NCBI GenBank assembly: GCA_033807775.1
Contig: CM066320.1
Span: 177,664,784 to 177,728,783 of the forward strand
Length of the DNA stretch: 64,000 bases
From: Saussurea involucrata
Taxonomy: Eukaryota > Streptophyta > Magnoliopsida > Asterales > Asteraceae
Reading direction: 5' to 3'
The translations under genes were made by a program, and so were the position numbers. Position 1 is the stretch's first letter; every line of letters begins with the position of its first letter. This document shows positions 18,367 through 29,338 of the stretch, piece by piece. The notes beneath the pieces were generated by a model. It searched no databases. It saw only the letters and a list, made by a program, of their open reading frames with translations, and had not been told where the DNA came from.

Positions 18367-21300
18367 TCTTCCTTTGTATTGCAGGTTAAGAAGGGTATCT
18401 GGTATCTCAATAGCGGATGCTCTAGACACATGACTGGAAAGAAAAGCCTGCTCGATGAATACAAGGAAGAGAAGGGTCCCTCTGTGACTTTCGGTGGAAA
18501 TGGAAAAGGACACACCCGAGGGTATGGTGTACTTTCAAATGGTACAACATCCTTCAGAAGAGTCGCATATGTTGAAGGGCTGAAGCATAATCTTCTGAGC
18601 ATCAGTCAGCTTTGCGACATGGATAACAAAGTGATTTTCACTAAGGAATCCTGCTTTGTCTCTGACAAAAAGGAGAAGATAGCTCTCAGCGGTTATCGTT
18701 TGGAAAATGTTTACGTTATAAACATGGACTCAACAATCACTGAGAACTCCTGTTTCTTCTCAAAGGCATCTTCTGATGTCAACTGGCTATGGCACAAGAG
18801 GCTCTCACATCTCAACTTCAAGACACTGAATACTCTTTCATCCAAAGAGTTAGTCACTGGTCTACCTCAACATTCATACGCCAAAGAATCCTTATGTTCA
18901 GCGTGTGAAAAAGGGAAGCAGACCAAGGCAAGCTTTAAGTCAAAGCAAGTTTCCTCAGTGTCATCTCCTCTTCAACTACTCCATATGGATTTGTTTGGCC
19001 CCGTTAACAAACAATCCATCGCTGGAAAGAAATATACGCTGGTCATAGTTGATGAATTCTCTCGTTACACATGGGTAATGTTTCTCCGTTCTAAGAGTGA
19101 CACCCCTGAAGAACTCATCACCTTTGTTCGGAAGATGGAAACTCTGAACAATATGACTGTTCGCTCAATAAGGAGTGATCATGGAACTGAATTCAAAAAC
19201 AGTTCTCTTGATTCCTTCCTTGAGAGCAAGGGTATTTCTCACAACTTTTCGTCAGTGAGAACACCACAACAAAACGGAGTCGCTGAAAGAAGAAATAGAA
19301 CAATTATTGAAGCTGCACGTTCAATGCTCAGCGATTCTCACCTGCCTACTCAGTTTTGGGCAGAAGCTGTCAACACGGCTTGTTTTACGCAAAACAGGTC
19401 GCTGATAGTCAAAAGATTCAAAAAGACAGCCTATGAACTTTTTCATGGGAGAAAGCCTTCAATCAGCTTTCTTCACATCTTTGGTTGTCAGTGTTTCATA
19501 CTGAACAACAGAGATGCCCTTGGAAAGTTTGATCCTAAGGCTGATGATGGAATCTTTCTTGGATACTCCTCAGTTTCCAAAGCCTTCAGAGTCTTCAACC
19601 GAAGAAGACAAACTGTAGAAGAAACTATTCACGTCACGTTTGACGAATCCCGTTCAGCGAACTCTAAACCGAACGCTGATACAGAAGAACTGAATCAATG
19701 GATGTTTTCTCATCTTGGTGATTCAGAAGATGTTCCCACTACTCATGCTCATACAACTGAAAATGATGGTCCTACTATCATTCCCAATATGCAGAATAGT
19801 GAAGCTGAAACATCTTGGGTCTCAGCTGTTCCTATAAACACTATACCCGCAGTTGATCCAAATGTCTCAGAAATTCCATCTATTTCTCAGCAATCAGTGA
19901 ATGAAGTGACAAATGCAAGCATTCCTCTCTTAGCTGATAATCCAGAAGTAGCTGAAGCCTCATCTTCAGTTTCTCCAGTTCAGACTGAGTCAGCGACGTA
20001 TGCTCCGGCTCAGCGATGGACTGTAAATCACCCAATCGATCAAATTCTTGGTGATCCCAACGCTGGTATTCAGACTCGTAGAAGTGCAGGTAATATTTGT
20101 TTATTTGTTAACTTTATTTCTCTAACTGAACCAAAGAAAATAGATGATGCCCTCAGAGATCCAAACTGGGTCAGCGCTATGCAAGAAGAGCTGACTGAAT
20201 TCGAAAGAAACAAAGTTTGGAAACTTGTTCAGAGACCAACTGACAAAACAGTGATAGGCACTAAGTGGGTCTATCGAAACAAGTTGGACGAACATGGTAC
20301 TGTAACTCGCAACAAAGCTCGTCTTGTTGCTCAGGGATACAGACAAGAGGAAGCCATAGATTATGACGAAACCTTTGCTCCAGTAGCAAGACTTGAATCT
20401 ATTCGTCTTTTCTTAGCATATGCTGTACACAAAAACTTCACTGTACATCAAATGGATGTTAAGTCAGCGTTTCTAAATGGAAAGCTGAATAAAGAAGTTT
20501 ATGTGGAACAACCTCCAGGATTCTCAGATCCTAAGCGTCCAGGTTATGTTTATAAGCTGGATAAGGCACTTTATGGCTTGAAGCAAGCTCCTCGTGCATG
20601 GTATGACACTCTTTCTACTTATCTCCACCTTGAAAAATTTGAGAGAGGTAAGATTGACAAAACTTTGTTTTTTAGAAAAATAAAAGGTCATATCATTTCA
20701 AATATATGTTGATGACATTATATTTGGTTCTACTAACCCTGGGCTTTGTACTCATTTCGTTGATAGAATGAAAGATGAGTATAAAATGAGTATGATGAGT
20801 GAACTAACATATTTCCTTGGTCTTCAGATTAAGCAAACTGAAAAAGGAACTTTTATAAATCAGGGAAAGTATGTTAAAGATATGCTGAAGAAATTTGACT
20901 TAACTGAAAGTTCAGCTATGAAAACCCCTATGGCACCACCGCTGATACTTGATAAGGACACAAAGGGTGTTCCTGTCAATGTCACGCTGTACCGTGGGAT
21001 GATCGGCTCACTACTGTATCTTACAGCTAGCCGACCCGATATTATGTTTGCAACATGTCTGTGCGCACGATATCAAGCTGAACCTAAGATATCCCATATG
21101 AAAGCTGTAAAGCGAATCTTTCGATATCTTAAGGGTACAGCGAATCTAGGTCTTTGGTATCCCAAAGATTCAGGATTCGATCTAACCGCCTATTCAGACA
21201 GTGATTTTGCAGGTTGCAAAATGGATAGGAAAAGCACCACAGGAGGATGTCAGCTCCTGGGTGGAAAGCTGGTAAGTTGGACAAGTAAGAAGCAAAACTC

Positions 21301-21652
21301 AGTGTCCACTTCCACAGCTGAAGCTGAGTATGTAGCCGCTGGAAGCTGCTGTTCTCAAGTCTTGTGGATGAGAAATCAACTACTAGACTATGATCTTCAG
21401 CTCTCCAAAATTCCAATCTATTGCGACAGCACAAGTGCCATCGCTATAGCAAACAATCCAGTGCTACACTCAAAGACAAAACACATAGAAATCAGATATC
21501 ATTTTATCAGAGATCATGTGATGAATGGTGATATAGAACTTCATTTTATCCCAACTGATTATCAGTTAGCTGATTTGTTTACCAAACCTCTTGATGAGAC
21601 AAGATTCAACTTTCTCATCAGCGAGCTTGGAATGCTGAACTTTGAAGGATAA
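18367..21652 (+). pseudogene. Sirevirus pol: protease, integrase, RT, RNase H
   Basis: Domain order PR-IN-RT-RH is that of Ty1/copia. The protease motif reads WYLNSGCSRHMTG, so the catalytic Asp of DSG is Asn (codon 18409-18411). The GAG-pre-integrase zinc site is WHKRLSHL...CSACEKGK. Integrase has HMDLFGP, SDHGTEFKN and TPQQNGVAERRNR for its DDE residues. RT has WVYRNKLDEHG, QMDVKSAFLNG and LYGLKQAPRAWY. A small indel just before the YVDD box (near 20690-20700) shifts the frame, and the rest of RT and RNase H (SDSDFAG, STAEAEYVA, HSKTKHIEIRYHFIRD) continue at 20705-21652. The frame has no ATG of its own after the gag stop, so it would depend on read-through or another device. As it stands, pol cannot give full RT. 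Confidence 0.93.
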
Positions 21653-21987
21653 ATCTTCAGCGGTTCACATTTAATCAGCGATACGTTTATACATTCTTGT
21701 ATAGGCTCTCGGATAAAATAAACTTGTACAATCCATTTCATCATCTTCTCTCTGAATAAATTTGGTTAAACTGATATCAAGGTATGTTTTCTCTCTCTGA
21801 CAAAACGCATGAAAATGCAAGATTTCAAATTCTTACATCGCTGAATATCTCTTCCTTAACAGCGATATTTTGAAATTTCTTAAAACCCTCACTGATATTT
21901 CTATTCAGTGCTTCATATTTTCCAAAGAGTCCCTGAGTTTTTCTTTCAAAACCTCAGAGACAACGAAAGAATGTGAAAGGACAGTTG
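21653..21987 (+). other. Spacer between Sirevirus pol and the internal promoter-like region
   Basis: No frame. Pyrimidine-rich, with several CGCTGA/TCAGCG hexamers (for example about 21657, 21675 and 21839). It may hold processing signals for the pol transcript. Confidence 0.5.
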
Positions 21988-22143
21988 TGACGTCATTGCA
22001 ACGGATAACACCAGGCACGCTCTTTTTCTGACACACGTTTGCACGTTTCGTTGTCTATCCAATCAAATGCAAACACGTGTCCGTGTCATGATGAAAAACT
22101 TTCCCGCTCAAGTTTTTCTCTCTCTACTCTCTTCCTATATAAA
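21988..22143 (+). promoter_or_regulatory. Candidate internal promoter of the Sirevirus downstream gene
   Basis: In 156 bases stand a perfect CRE/as-1-type palindrome TGACGTCA (21988-21995), CCAAT (22059-22063), the G-box CACGTG (22074-22079), a CT-rich stretch, and TATATAAA (22136-22143) in the context tcctatataaacactc. The order and spacing match a plant RNA polymerase II promoter. The start site should lie near 22165-22175, with the leader and an intron behind it. Confidence 0.6.
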
Positions 22144-22266
22144 CACTCTCAAAGTTTATATTTGTCTTTTACGCGAATCAATCTTTCTCCGCAAGAAAAG
22201 AACACTGTTGCATTTTGTGCTCTCAATCGTCAAGAACTGTTCATCATCTTCTTCATCAAACTCAAG

Positions 22267-22655
22267 GTTAATATGTTCTTATCTATTATCAAATGCGAAT
22301 AACTTGTTTTCGATCTTATCATTGTTTTACACAAGATCAAACAAAAGAACTCAAAAATAAAATCATTTACATTCATGGTTTTATAAACACAACCATTTCA
22401 TGGTTGTTCTTCAAGTTTTAAATCTAAAATCTTAAACTTGTTCTTCTTTCGTATCCATTTTTTTTAAGAAACTGGAATACAAGGCTTATGGGTGTTATAT
22501 TCGTTTTTTTTCAAAAACAAGAAAAACCCTAATCTTCATTAAGACTTTTTTGTCTGAATGAAATGGACAAAATTCGAAAAATCTTAATGGAAATTTTCTT
22601 TCCACATTAAGATAATTCTTATTTGTTAACATCTTTGGTTGAACTGATAATACAG
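22267..22655 (+). other. Candidate intron in the leader of the downstream gene
   Basis: Donor CTCAAG/GTTAATATG after a CT-rich leader. T-rich body of 389 bases. Acceptor gataatacag, four bases upstream of the ATG at 22660. First introns just before the start codon are common in plant genes. No transcript evidence is available here. Confidence 0.5.
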
Positions 22656-22659
22656 TGAA

Positions 22660-25600
22660 ATGGCAACTTCAAAGCTGAATGTTACCGCTGAGTCCATCTC
22701 CGCTGATTCTGAGGAACTGGAAATCACTAAAGCTCCTCAGGTTAAGTTTGAGCTGGATCAACTAGACTGGACAAAGGCAAACAACCTCTCAGCGCTTCTC
22801 GAGTTTCCTCCTCGGAAGCAGGTATCCCATCTAGACGACGCTGTAAATCTTTTGAAGAATAGCCCCATCTACACAGCACTGACAATCACACCTCCTGCCA
22901 GTCAGCGTCTCTTATCCCAATTCTGGTACTCTGCCAGACACACCGACCTACCCTCCGCCAAAGATCCATCTAAAACCATCGACTGCATACTCAGCGATAC
23001 TGAGTATGGCACCATCAAGATAACCCCCGCAATAATCCGCAAAGCCCTGAAATTCCCCAACGCTACCTCAGAAAATCCTTTCATTCCATTACCTGACCAC
23101 AAGAAGCACGCTGACAGGGAAGAAATCATTGCTTTCCTTGATGCGATGGGTTACATCTGGGAGACTGGAAGAGACAAGCTACCTGAGAAGAAGCTGACGC
23201 TGATAAAGAAATCCAAGATGCCCAGCGAGATAATCTTCATCTTCGCTCACCTGATCAGCTGCATGACAGCGAAATCCGGATCTTCTGATCAAGCCGCTCA
23301 ACCTCAGCAGGCCATGGGTTACGCACTGCTGAAAGGTCTCAACATTGACTGGGCCTCCATCATCTATGAAGACCTCATTCAACGTGTTGATTCTGCCGCT
23401 GACCGACCAGCATGGGTTCCTTACCCACGATTCATCAGCGCCATCTTTCAATATGGCCTGAAGGACAGCTATCCTGAAGAGGGTGATCTGAAACTTTCTC
23501 AGATTGGCCCTAAGGTTCTCGACTTCAAGCCTGTCGCCAACGAGGTACGTCTCTCTACCCTTCTCACTCTACTTAATTCTCCGCTTTCTGTGGCTCCTTC
23601 AGCGACAATACCCCTCGCTGATTCCCAGGCCACAAAATCCATTCCTTCTAAGAAAAGGAAACAATCTCTTACCCCTCTTGATTCCAAAAGGATCAAGAAA
23701 ACCAAGGAGCAACCCCAGCAATTCCATGCTGAAGACTCCTCAGCTCATTCTGAAGAGCTGAAGGAAAGTTCCGTGGTACGCTCTGCCACACCAATTCAAG
23801 CCATCCCTTCTAAACCTACTTCAGCGTCCTTAAATGCTGAGGTTAGAACTTTGAAATCTACCCAACCTTCTTCAGTCTCTCAAAAGACTGATGAAGTACT
23901 TCTCAGCGAATCCAACGCTGAACTTGAAACCCAACCCCAATTCTTATCCTACGATCCTCCCTCTATTTCTTTGGACACTCCTCCAGCTAAAACTGGAGAT
24001 GCCATCATTCAAGAAGCCGTTGAAGCTTCTCAGCGAATGACGAAGAAAGGACCTGCAGAGATCTCCATCCCTCACGGAACTTTTGAGGGAGATATGGAAC
24101 ACTATGGAGGGACTCGAAACTTTGATGAGTTCGTCAACGCTTCTGCAGGTACAGATCCCACCTTAAACACTGTAACTAAACCTGAAACTTCTGAGCTTTC
24201 CTTTGTTCACAAGTACTTATATGTTACAGGTCCTTATTTGGGAGACATCAACCAGTCTCTGAAGTCCATGGAGATGAAACTTATAGATCTCACCACCGGT
24301 CTATCAAATAACTCTACAGCTGTAACAAACGTTGGAGAGAATCTGACGAAGCTGACTGCTGTGGTGGAAAAGAAGGCCTCCTCTGATGACATCAAAGGCC
24401 TTGATAAAACTCTCGCCGACTTTGCCAAAGTGCTCTCCGACATCTACACTGACTACACCAACCTCAAATCGTCAGTTTCCACCGTTTCCAGCGAGGTTAC
24501 AACGCTGAAGAAATCGGTTGGTACACTCGAAGGTGATATGTCAGTGGTCAAGACCGACTTGGGCTCAGTGAAGACCGACCTTGGTTCCGTCAAGACAATG
24601 ATCGAGACGCTGGTGAACAAAGCAAACAATCCAGCTCCTGCTCCGGCCCCTGCACCTATTTTGGACTCATTCACCGCAGAGGATCGCCAAGAGCTGAAGA
24701 AGATCATGCCTGCTATTTCTGGCCTAGAAGACAGAATAGCTAAGCTTGAAGGTTGTGTGAAAATCTCTGGCCCAGAAGACAGAGATAACACCAATGCTGA
24801 GTCTACCCATTCCTCCCCCGCCCATCATGAGAAAGAGGGGGAGAAGAGCGCTGAACAAGAGAAGAGCGCTGAAGATCAAAATAAGAGCGCTGAAGACCTT
24901 TCCCATGATGAATCTATCAAGGGAAAGGGTAATGAAGATCTGGTTACTGGACCTCAGGGAGATGAAAACCCTGAGGGAACCGAGAACCTCGCCTCTGTAT
25001 CTGAGGGGGAGCAACTCGAAGAAGATGCTGAGGAATCCGAAGCAGAAGAAGACGAAGACATCGACATCCCTGAAGCTGAACCATCCTCCTCTCCAAGGAA
25101 CGATGATGATGATGATGATGAAGATGACGAATTCTTTGTCGTCAAACCTGCTCCTCGAAAAGCTCTTAAAGGGATCGTGATAACCGAATCCACAGGGGAG
25201 AAGACAAAAACAAAGACAAAGCACTCAGCCTCTGGCGCTGAGAAAAGCAAAGACAAAGGCATCGCTGAAGATGATAATATGGCGATCTTGCTTGCAAAGC
25301 CGATTTTTCAGGTACACTAAACTTATTTTTCCTTCCCTGATCATCTCTGAACAATCAGTTATCCATTCAACAAACACCATACACATCCACATTTTTTTTT
25401 CTATCTTTTCTACCCAAGTTCTTCTACCCAGTTCTTATTTGTAAGATCGCTGCGTTTCAGCTAGTCCTCTCCCCTGTTTGAGGATATCGCTGAAGGCTCT
25501 ACTATTGCGACTTCACCAATAATTCCAGCTACCGCTGAAGACATAATTCCAGTCTTAGATTTAATCTCTGAGACTGATGAACCAGAAGAACAACCTCTCT

Positions 25601-26721
25601 CGCACAGAAACAGACCTTCCTCAGTTCCTCAAAGGCTGAGTGAAGAAGATCAAAAGAGGAGAGAAGAAATGATAAAGCGATTCGAGGATCAGCGAATCAT
25701 TCTAAGGCGCGATCAACTGCCTTCAGTTCCTCCTAAGTTCAGAATTTCAAAAGCTGAATACCAGGAACATCTCAGAGCTGAACGCCTCATCGCTGAAAGG
25801 AAGGAAGCTGAAGATAAAGACAGAGAATACGCCATCAAGCTCACTCAAGAATTTGTCAAAGACCCCAAGCTGAAGCGTATTCCTATTCAAATCCAACGAA
25901 AGCTTTGGGAACAAGCCCAGAAGATCGTGGAAAAGAAAGCTGAAGTTTCTCAGACCACCCTGATCTGGTGTAAAGAGAAAATCCACTTCAGATATCGTCC
26001 AGCGAAGATCAACAAGGTATTCATCTCTGGAAGAACCTCCATCGGAGTACCTATTGTTGACATCAAACTGTTCAGAGAAGATGGCACATCTGAAACCTTT
26101 CGCGCTGACACTGTAAAAAGGTATGGTCTCTCTGAATGGCTGGAGATGAGGTTAGCTATCCAACCATCACAATCTAAGTACAAGGATCATTTCGAAAAGC
26201 TGATAAACAGACAGATCGATTTGATATCTTCTTGTGTGGATATTCCTCCTGTTCCTGATCTAAAGCCGAAAAGAAAAAGGGGCTCACCAAAGAAGAAACG
26301 TCAAGATTCAAACTCAGGTCCTGTCATACGAAATGAAACTGGAATTGGTTTCTCTCGCGCTGAAGTACTTGGTCCTGATCCTGATCTATCTGCCCTTGAC
26401 ATTTCTTTGCCACCATGTGAACTTTTCGTCCCTGGTAAAGTCATCAGTAATCCTTATGGAATATTCTTTCTTGACTACGACGGACGTAAATGCTTTCAAC
26501 GGATCGCTGAGCTTCCAATCACTCCAATCGAACAGCTCAGAGATCTCATCTACTGGTGCGACTTCAGAAAAGACATTCAGGCACGACACCTAAAACCCTT
26601 GATTTTTGAAGCTGCTCTGAAGCTAAAGAATAAAGGAGAAAAGGTTCCTGACTGGATGATTCCAACTGAAAAGACAACCCTTGATGAACTTCTCATTAAG
26701 GAAGAACCCTTTGAAGGCTGA
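22660..26721 (+). CDS. Sirevirus extra gene: large coiled-coil, acidic, nuclear-type protein, two exons
   Basis: Exon 1 is 22660-25311 and exon 2 is 25465-26721, in one frame, giving about 1302 residues. The N-terminal 270 residues form a compact region (LLSQFWYSARH, RKALKFP, FLDAMGYIWE, YPRFISAIFQYG) that resembles a domain I remember from frames downstream of pol in other plant Sireviruses, of unknown function. Then come a basic cluster (KKRKQ...KRIKKTK, about 329-345), a coiled coil (about 527-660), a PAPAPAPAP hinge and repeated KSAE units. A Glu/Asp-rich region follows, and a second basic cluster (KPKRKRGSPKKKRQ) near residue 1150. I see no signal peptide and no membrane segment, so 'envelope-like' does not fit. 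The frame is open while gag and pol carry frameshifts. A nuclear, DNA- or chromatin-binding role is inference. Confidence 0.75.
25312..25464 (+). other. Candidate in-phase intron in the Sirevirus extra gene
   Basis: Donor TTTCAG/GTACAC and acceptor tttcagctag/TCC. 153 bases, T-rich, with stop codons in the gene frame. Removing it joins two long frames in phase 0. The alternative, two separate frames divided by stops, would need a start at 25669 and leave about 200 bases of clearly coding sequence untranslated. Confidence 0.65.
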
Positions 26722-26975
26722 CAACAATCAACTCATTCTCTATTGTATCAGTCATCCTTCAATACTTGTAATTTATTTCGCTTGTACTTTTAATCTTTCT
26801 TATTCAAATTGTAACCTGATTCAAAGATTTAAAGAAAGATTTCAGCGAATGTACTTTACTCCATCAGTACTGAAAAGATCCCAGAAAACAGTAAAAGGGA
26901 CAAATATTTTATGAGTTCTTTTTATCCTTATGTTTTCATTAAATAGCAATTTTCTTTGTTGCTATGTCATAATCA
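26722..26975 (+). other. 3' internal segment of the Sirevirus
   Basis: No frame with support. AT-rich, presumably the 3' untranslated region of the extra gene. Confidence 0.5.
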
Positions 26976-26988
26976 AATAGGGGGAGAT
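26976..26988 (+). other. Sirevirus polypurine tract
   Basis: aaatagggggagat right before the 3' LTR, the usual plus-strand primer position. Confidence 0.85.
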
Positions 26989-27953
26989 TGTTGATCCAAA
27001 CCCTCAGTGATTTGATAATGACCCTATCTTAAATACTTAGTGAAAATTGTAAGTAAACAATATGTATCAGAGTTTCACTATCGCTGATAAGTACTAAGAT
27101 CTTACAGTACTGCTGATAGAAACTCTCGCTCTTTTAGATTAAACATTCAGCGAACACTGTTCATCATATCGCTGAGCCTGTTCAGTCCTTATGGTGATCG
27201 CTGATAAGTTAGTTGTTTACTTATGATCCCTGAAGACAAGATTCACGTCAACAAAGGTTCTACGCTGAAGTCGAAGATTAAGCTCAAGAACCAGCGACAA
27301 GTCTCCTAATGAACTGATGCGGATCAGCGAAGACTCAGATTTGTCCACTCAACGTGAAGTATCAAGTACAAGACTTCAGCTATCGCTGAACTTTATCATT
27401 CGTTGAATAGTAAATGATAATCGCTGAATCAACGAAAGCTGATCATGAAGTCCTCCGTACAAAGTACTTTTGTCTTAACCTCCCTTGCACGCCACCGTAC
27501 GAAATGTCAGAAAAGAACCTCTGAAAATCTGAAATCGTACAACCACTCTGATACTACACTGTTCATTCATGCGGCTACTAAGGTTGTCAACAAAGGTCAA
27601 TGACATGCAACCAATCCGCTGATGACACGTGTAAAGTGTATACTGAATTGCATTAAATGCATGCAGTATATAAAGAGATGAACTCACTTCATTTGAAGTA
27701 ACTTGCTAACTCTGGACAAGTTCAAATCTCTCTTAAGATAGGATTTTATTAGTAATCTCCTTATCTTTCTTAGTGCAAGAAACCTTAGTGTTCCAACTTG
27801 TTTAGATTTAGGTTTATCCTTAATCTTGTTTCCGCAACAAGCTGTAAATTGTTAATGATTTATCAATAAACAATTTAGAAAAGTAAAATAGTGTGTTTGT
27901 ATTCAACCCCCCCCCCCCTTCTACAAACTTGTATAGGCCTTTCGGGACCAACA
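26989..27953 (+). repeat. Sirevirus 3' LTR
   Basis: 965 bases, nearly identical to 14908-15875. It has nine CGCTGA/TCAGCG hexamers, with one lost and another gained relative to the 5' copy. The C run is 12 long. Confidence 0.95.
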
Positions 27954-27958
27954 AAAAG

Positions 27959-28486
27959 GAATGGGACTAAAGCCCTTGAATAAATAATTCATACAAAGGA
28001 AACCTTACCCAGAAGAATGGAGATCCCAAGATCTGGGTTCAAAAGGACAACCTAGTTGTATGAATGAAGGAGGTCACTGTGGGGGAATAAACTTCCTAAT
28101 CAGTGATAGTGAGGCTAAGCGTATAGCTTTTAATGATTATTGAAAATCACCTATATGAGAGAGAAGTGGGGTCGCTTTGAAGGGAATTGTGGGGGCGCAA
28201 TTCCTAACTGCTCTCGCTGAACCAGGCTAGTGTTCATGACCATAACGAACACGACTATGAGGATATGACCTTGTTAGGAAGAGTCTTGTGTGAAATGTAT
28301 TGTCGTCTACATAAATGGTAGTTCAGTTCAAAGACATCGAGTCTACTGACAACTAGGAGACTAAGTATGTTTCACAAGGGAAGGTTCAAAGGGTAACACC
28401 TACCTATCCTATGCAGGATTCGACTATTGGAAATTTCGTAGGGAAATTTTCGTATGCTTAGATCGATCTCCATTCATGTGGGGGAT
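27959..28486 (+). other. copia internal A, 3' segment with polypurine tract
   Basis: Non-coding segment after RNase H, shared with 36505-37026. It ends in tgtgggggat, the polypurine tract before the LTR at 28487. Confidence 0.8.
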
Positions 28487-28977
28487 TGTTGGAAATTTTA
28501 GTAAAAAATATGGTTTTTACTAAACTTTGGACGCATTTAAATCTATGTATATGTGTTAAATATAATTAACTCTTAGTGGGTTTATGTTTTCCTATATGAG
28601 AGTTTCGAAACGATATATAATACGTCCAAAACGGAGTATGTGTGAATGAGATATCGATGCTCAAAGATGAGCAATTTGATGAAATTAGCAAAAACCAAGT
28701 TGGGTGTGGGAGGGTGTCCCACATAGGAAGAGAGAGTAAACTTTCTTTGGTTTATAACCAAAGAAGTGTGAGGAGTTGACAAGCTCCTTGATTGGTTTTA
28801 CTCTAACTCCTACCCGCGCGCAGGGGGGGTGCCGATTGACGATTTCGTAAGCTAAAATCGTCGAACTTGTGTGCGACCTGCGGACACGAATGCAGCTCCA
28901 AATTCTCGTGCTCACGCAGCTCGGTTTTGCTAAATTTTCTGTTGACCAGTTTGTATTTTTGAAACTGAAACTGTATT

Positions 28978-29151
28978 TCGGTTACAGTTTTAAATTTCGT
29001 AATTAAGATTTTCGGTTTTATAATCAATTTCTTATTTCCGAATTTATGAATGCCGGTTACAGTATTGATTTGTTATTATGAATTTCGGTTTCAGTAACCG
29101 ATTTATTATATACGAATTTATACGTGTCGGTTTCAAAGTCCCATATAAATA
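28978..29151 (+). promoter_or_regulatory. copia-AB LTR promoter: CGGTT(A/T)CAG repeats plus TATA box
   Basis: About five variants of tcggttacagt or tcggtttcagt precede catataaataag. The same array stands in LTR copy B at about 40288-40465. Confidence 0.5.
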
Positions 29152-29333
29152 AGTGGTCTCGGGTTCATCCAACAAAATACAAAACAGTTCACGTTTTTCA
29201 GAACTGAACTCTCTCTCGATATTCTCTCCATACGAAACTCGAACAGTGGCATACAGTTTTATTTCCGGCGAACTTTTCAGGCAAGTGTCATCTCCGGCAG
29301 TTCTACAACTGCTTTCGATGTTGTACCCTGGGA

Positions 29334-29338
29334 ACAGA
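29334..29338 (+). repeat. TSD of gag-only gypsy element, left copy
   Basis: acaga at 29334-29338 and again at 34413-34417. LTR copy B shows the unbroken site (gggaacagacggc). Confidence 0.92.

Larger units (their letters stand above)
14908..27953 (+). mobile_element. Sirevirus-type Ty1/copia retrotransposon with a downstream gene
   Basis: 13,046 bases: LTR, initiator-Met tRNA primer site, gag, pol in copia order (protease, integrase, RT, RNase H), then a 5-kb region with a promoter-like segment and a two-exon gene, polypurine tract, LTR. The LTRs (968 and 965 bases) differ at about five positions plus the length of a C run, so the insertion is young. gag has one frameshift and pol has one, and the protease Asp is changed. 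The hexamer CGCTGA/TCAGCG is strongly over-represented throughout. The large size and extra frame 3' of pol fit Sireviruses. Confidence 0.93.
28487..29338 (+). repeat. copia-AB LTR, copy A, left part
   Basis: Starts TGTTGGAAATTTTAG. Repeats of a CGGTTACAG/CGGTTTCAG word lie at about 28978-29135, followed by a TATAAATA box near 29144. It is interrupted at 29339 by the gag-only gypsy element and resumes at 34418. Confidence 0.88.

Noticed and set aside
17755..18385. Splicing from the strong donor at 17755 to the acceptor-like tract at 18384 to bypass the gag stop
   Set aside because: The join would change the reading frame, so pol would not be produced.
24724..25262. Long minus-strand frames opposite the acidic part of the Sirevirus extra gene
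   Set aside because: They mirror the codon bias of the plus frame (Ser/Phe runs opposite GAA/GAT codons) and have no motif.
22660..26721. Calling the extra gene an envelope protein
   Set aside because: No signal peptide, membrane segment or cleavage site is visible. Its charge pattern and basic clusters fit a nuclear protein better.
27954..28486. Independent gene between the Sirevirus and the copia LTR
   Set aside because: The sister segment 36505-37026 shows it is the 3' internal part of the copia-AB element.
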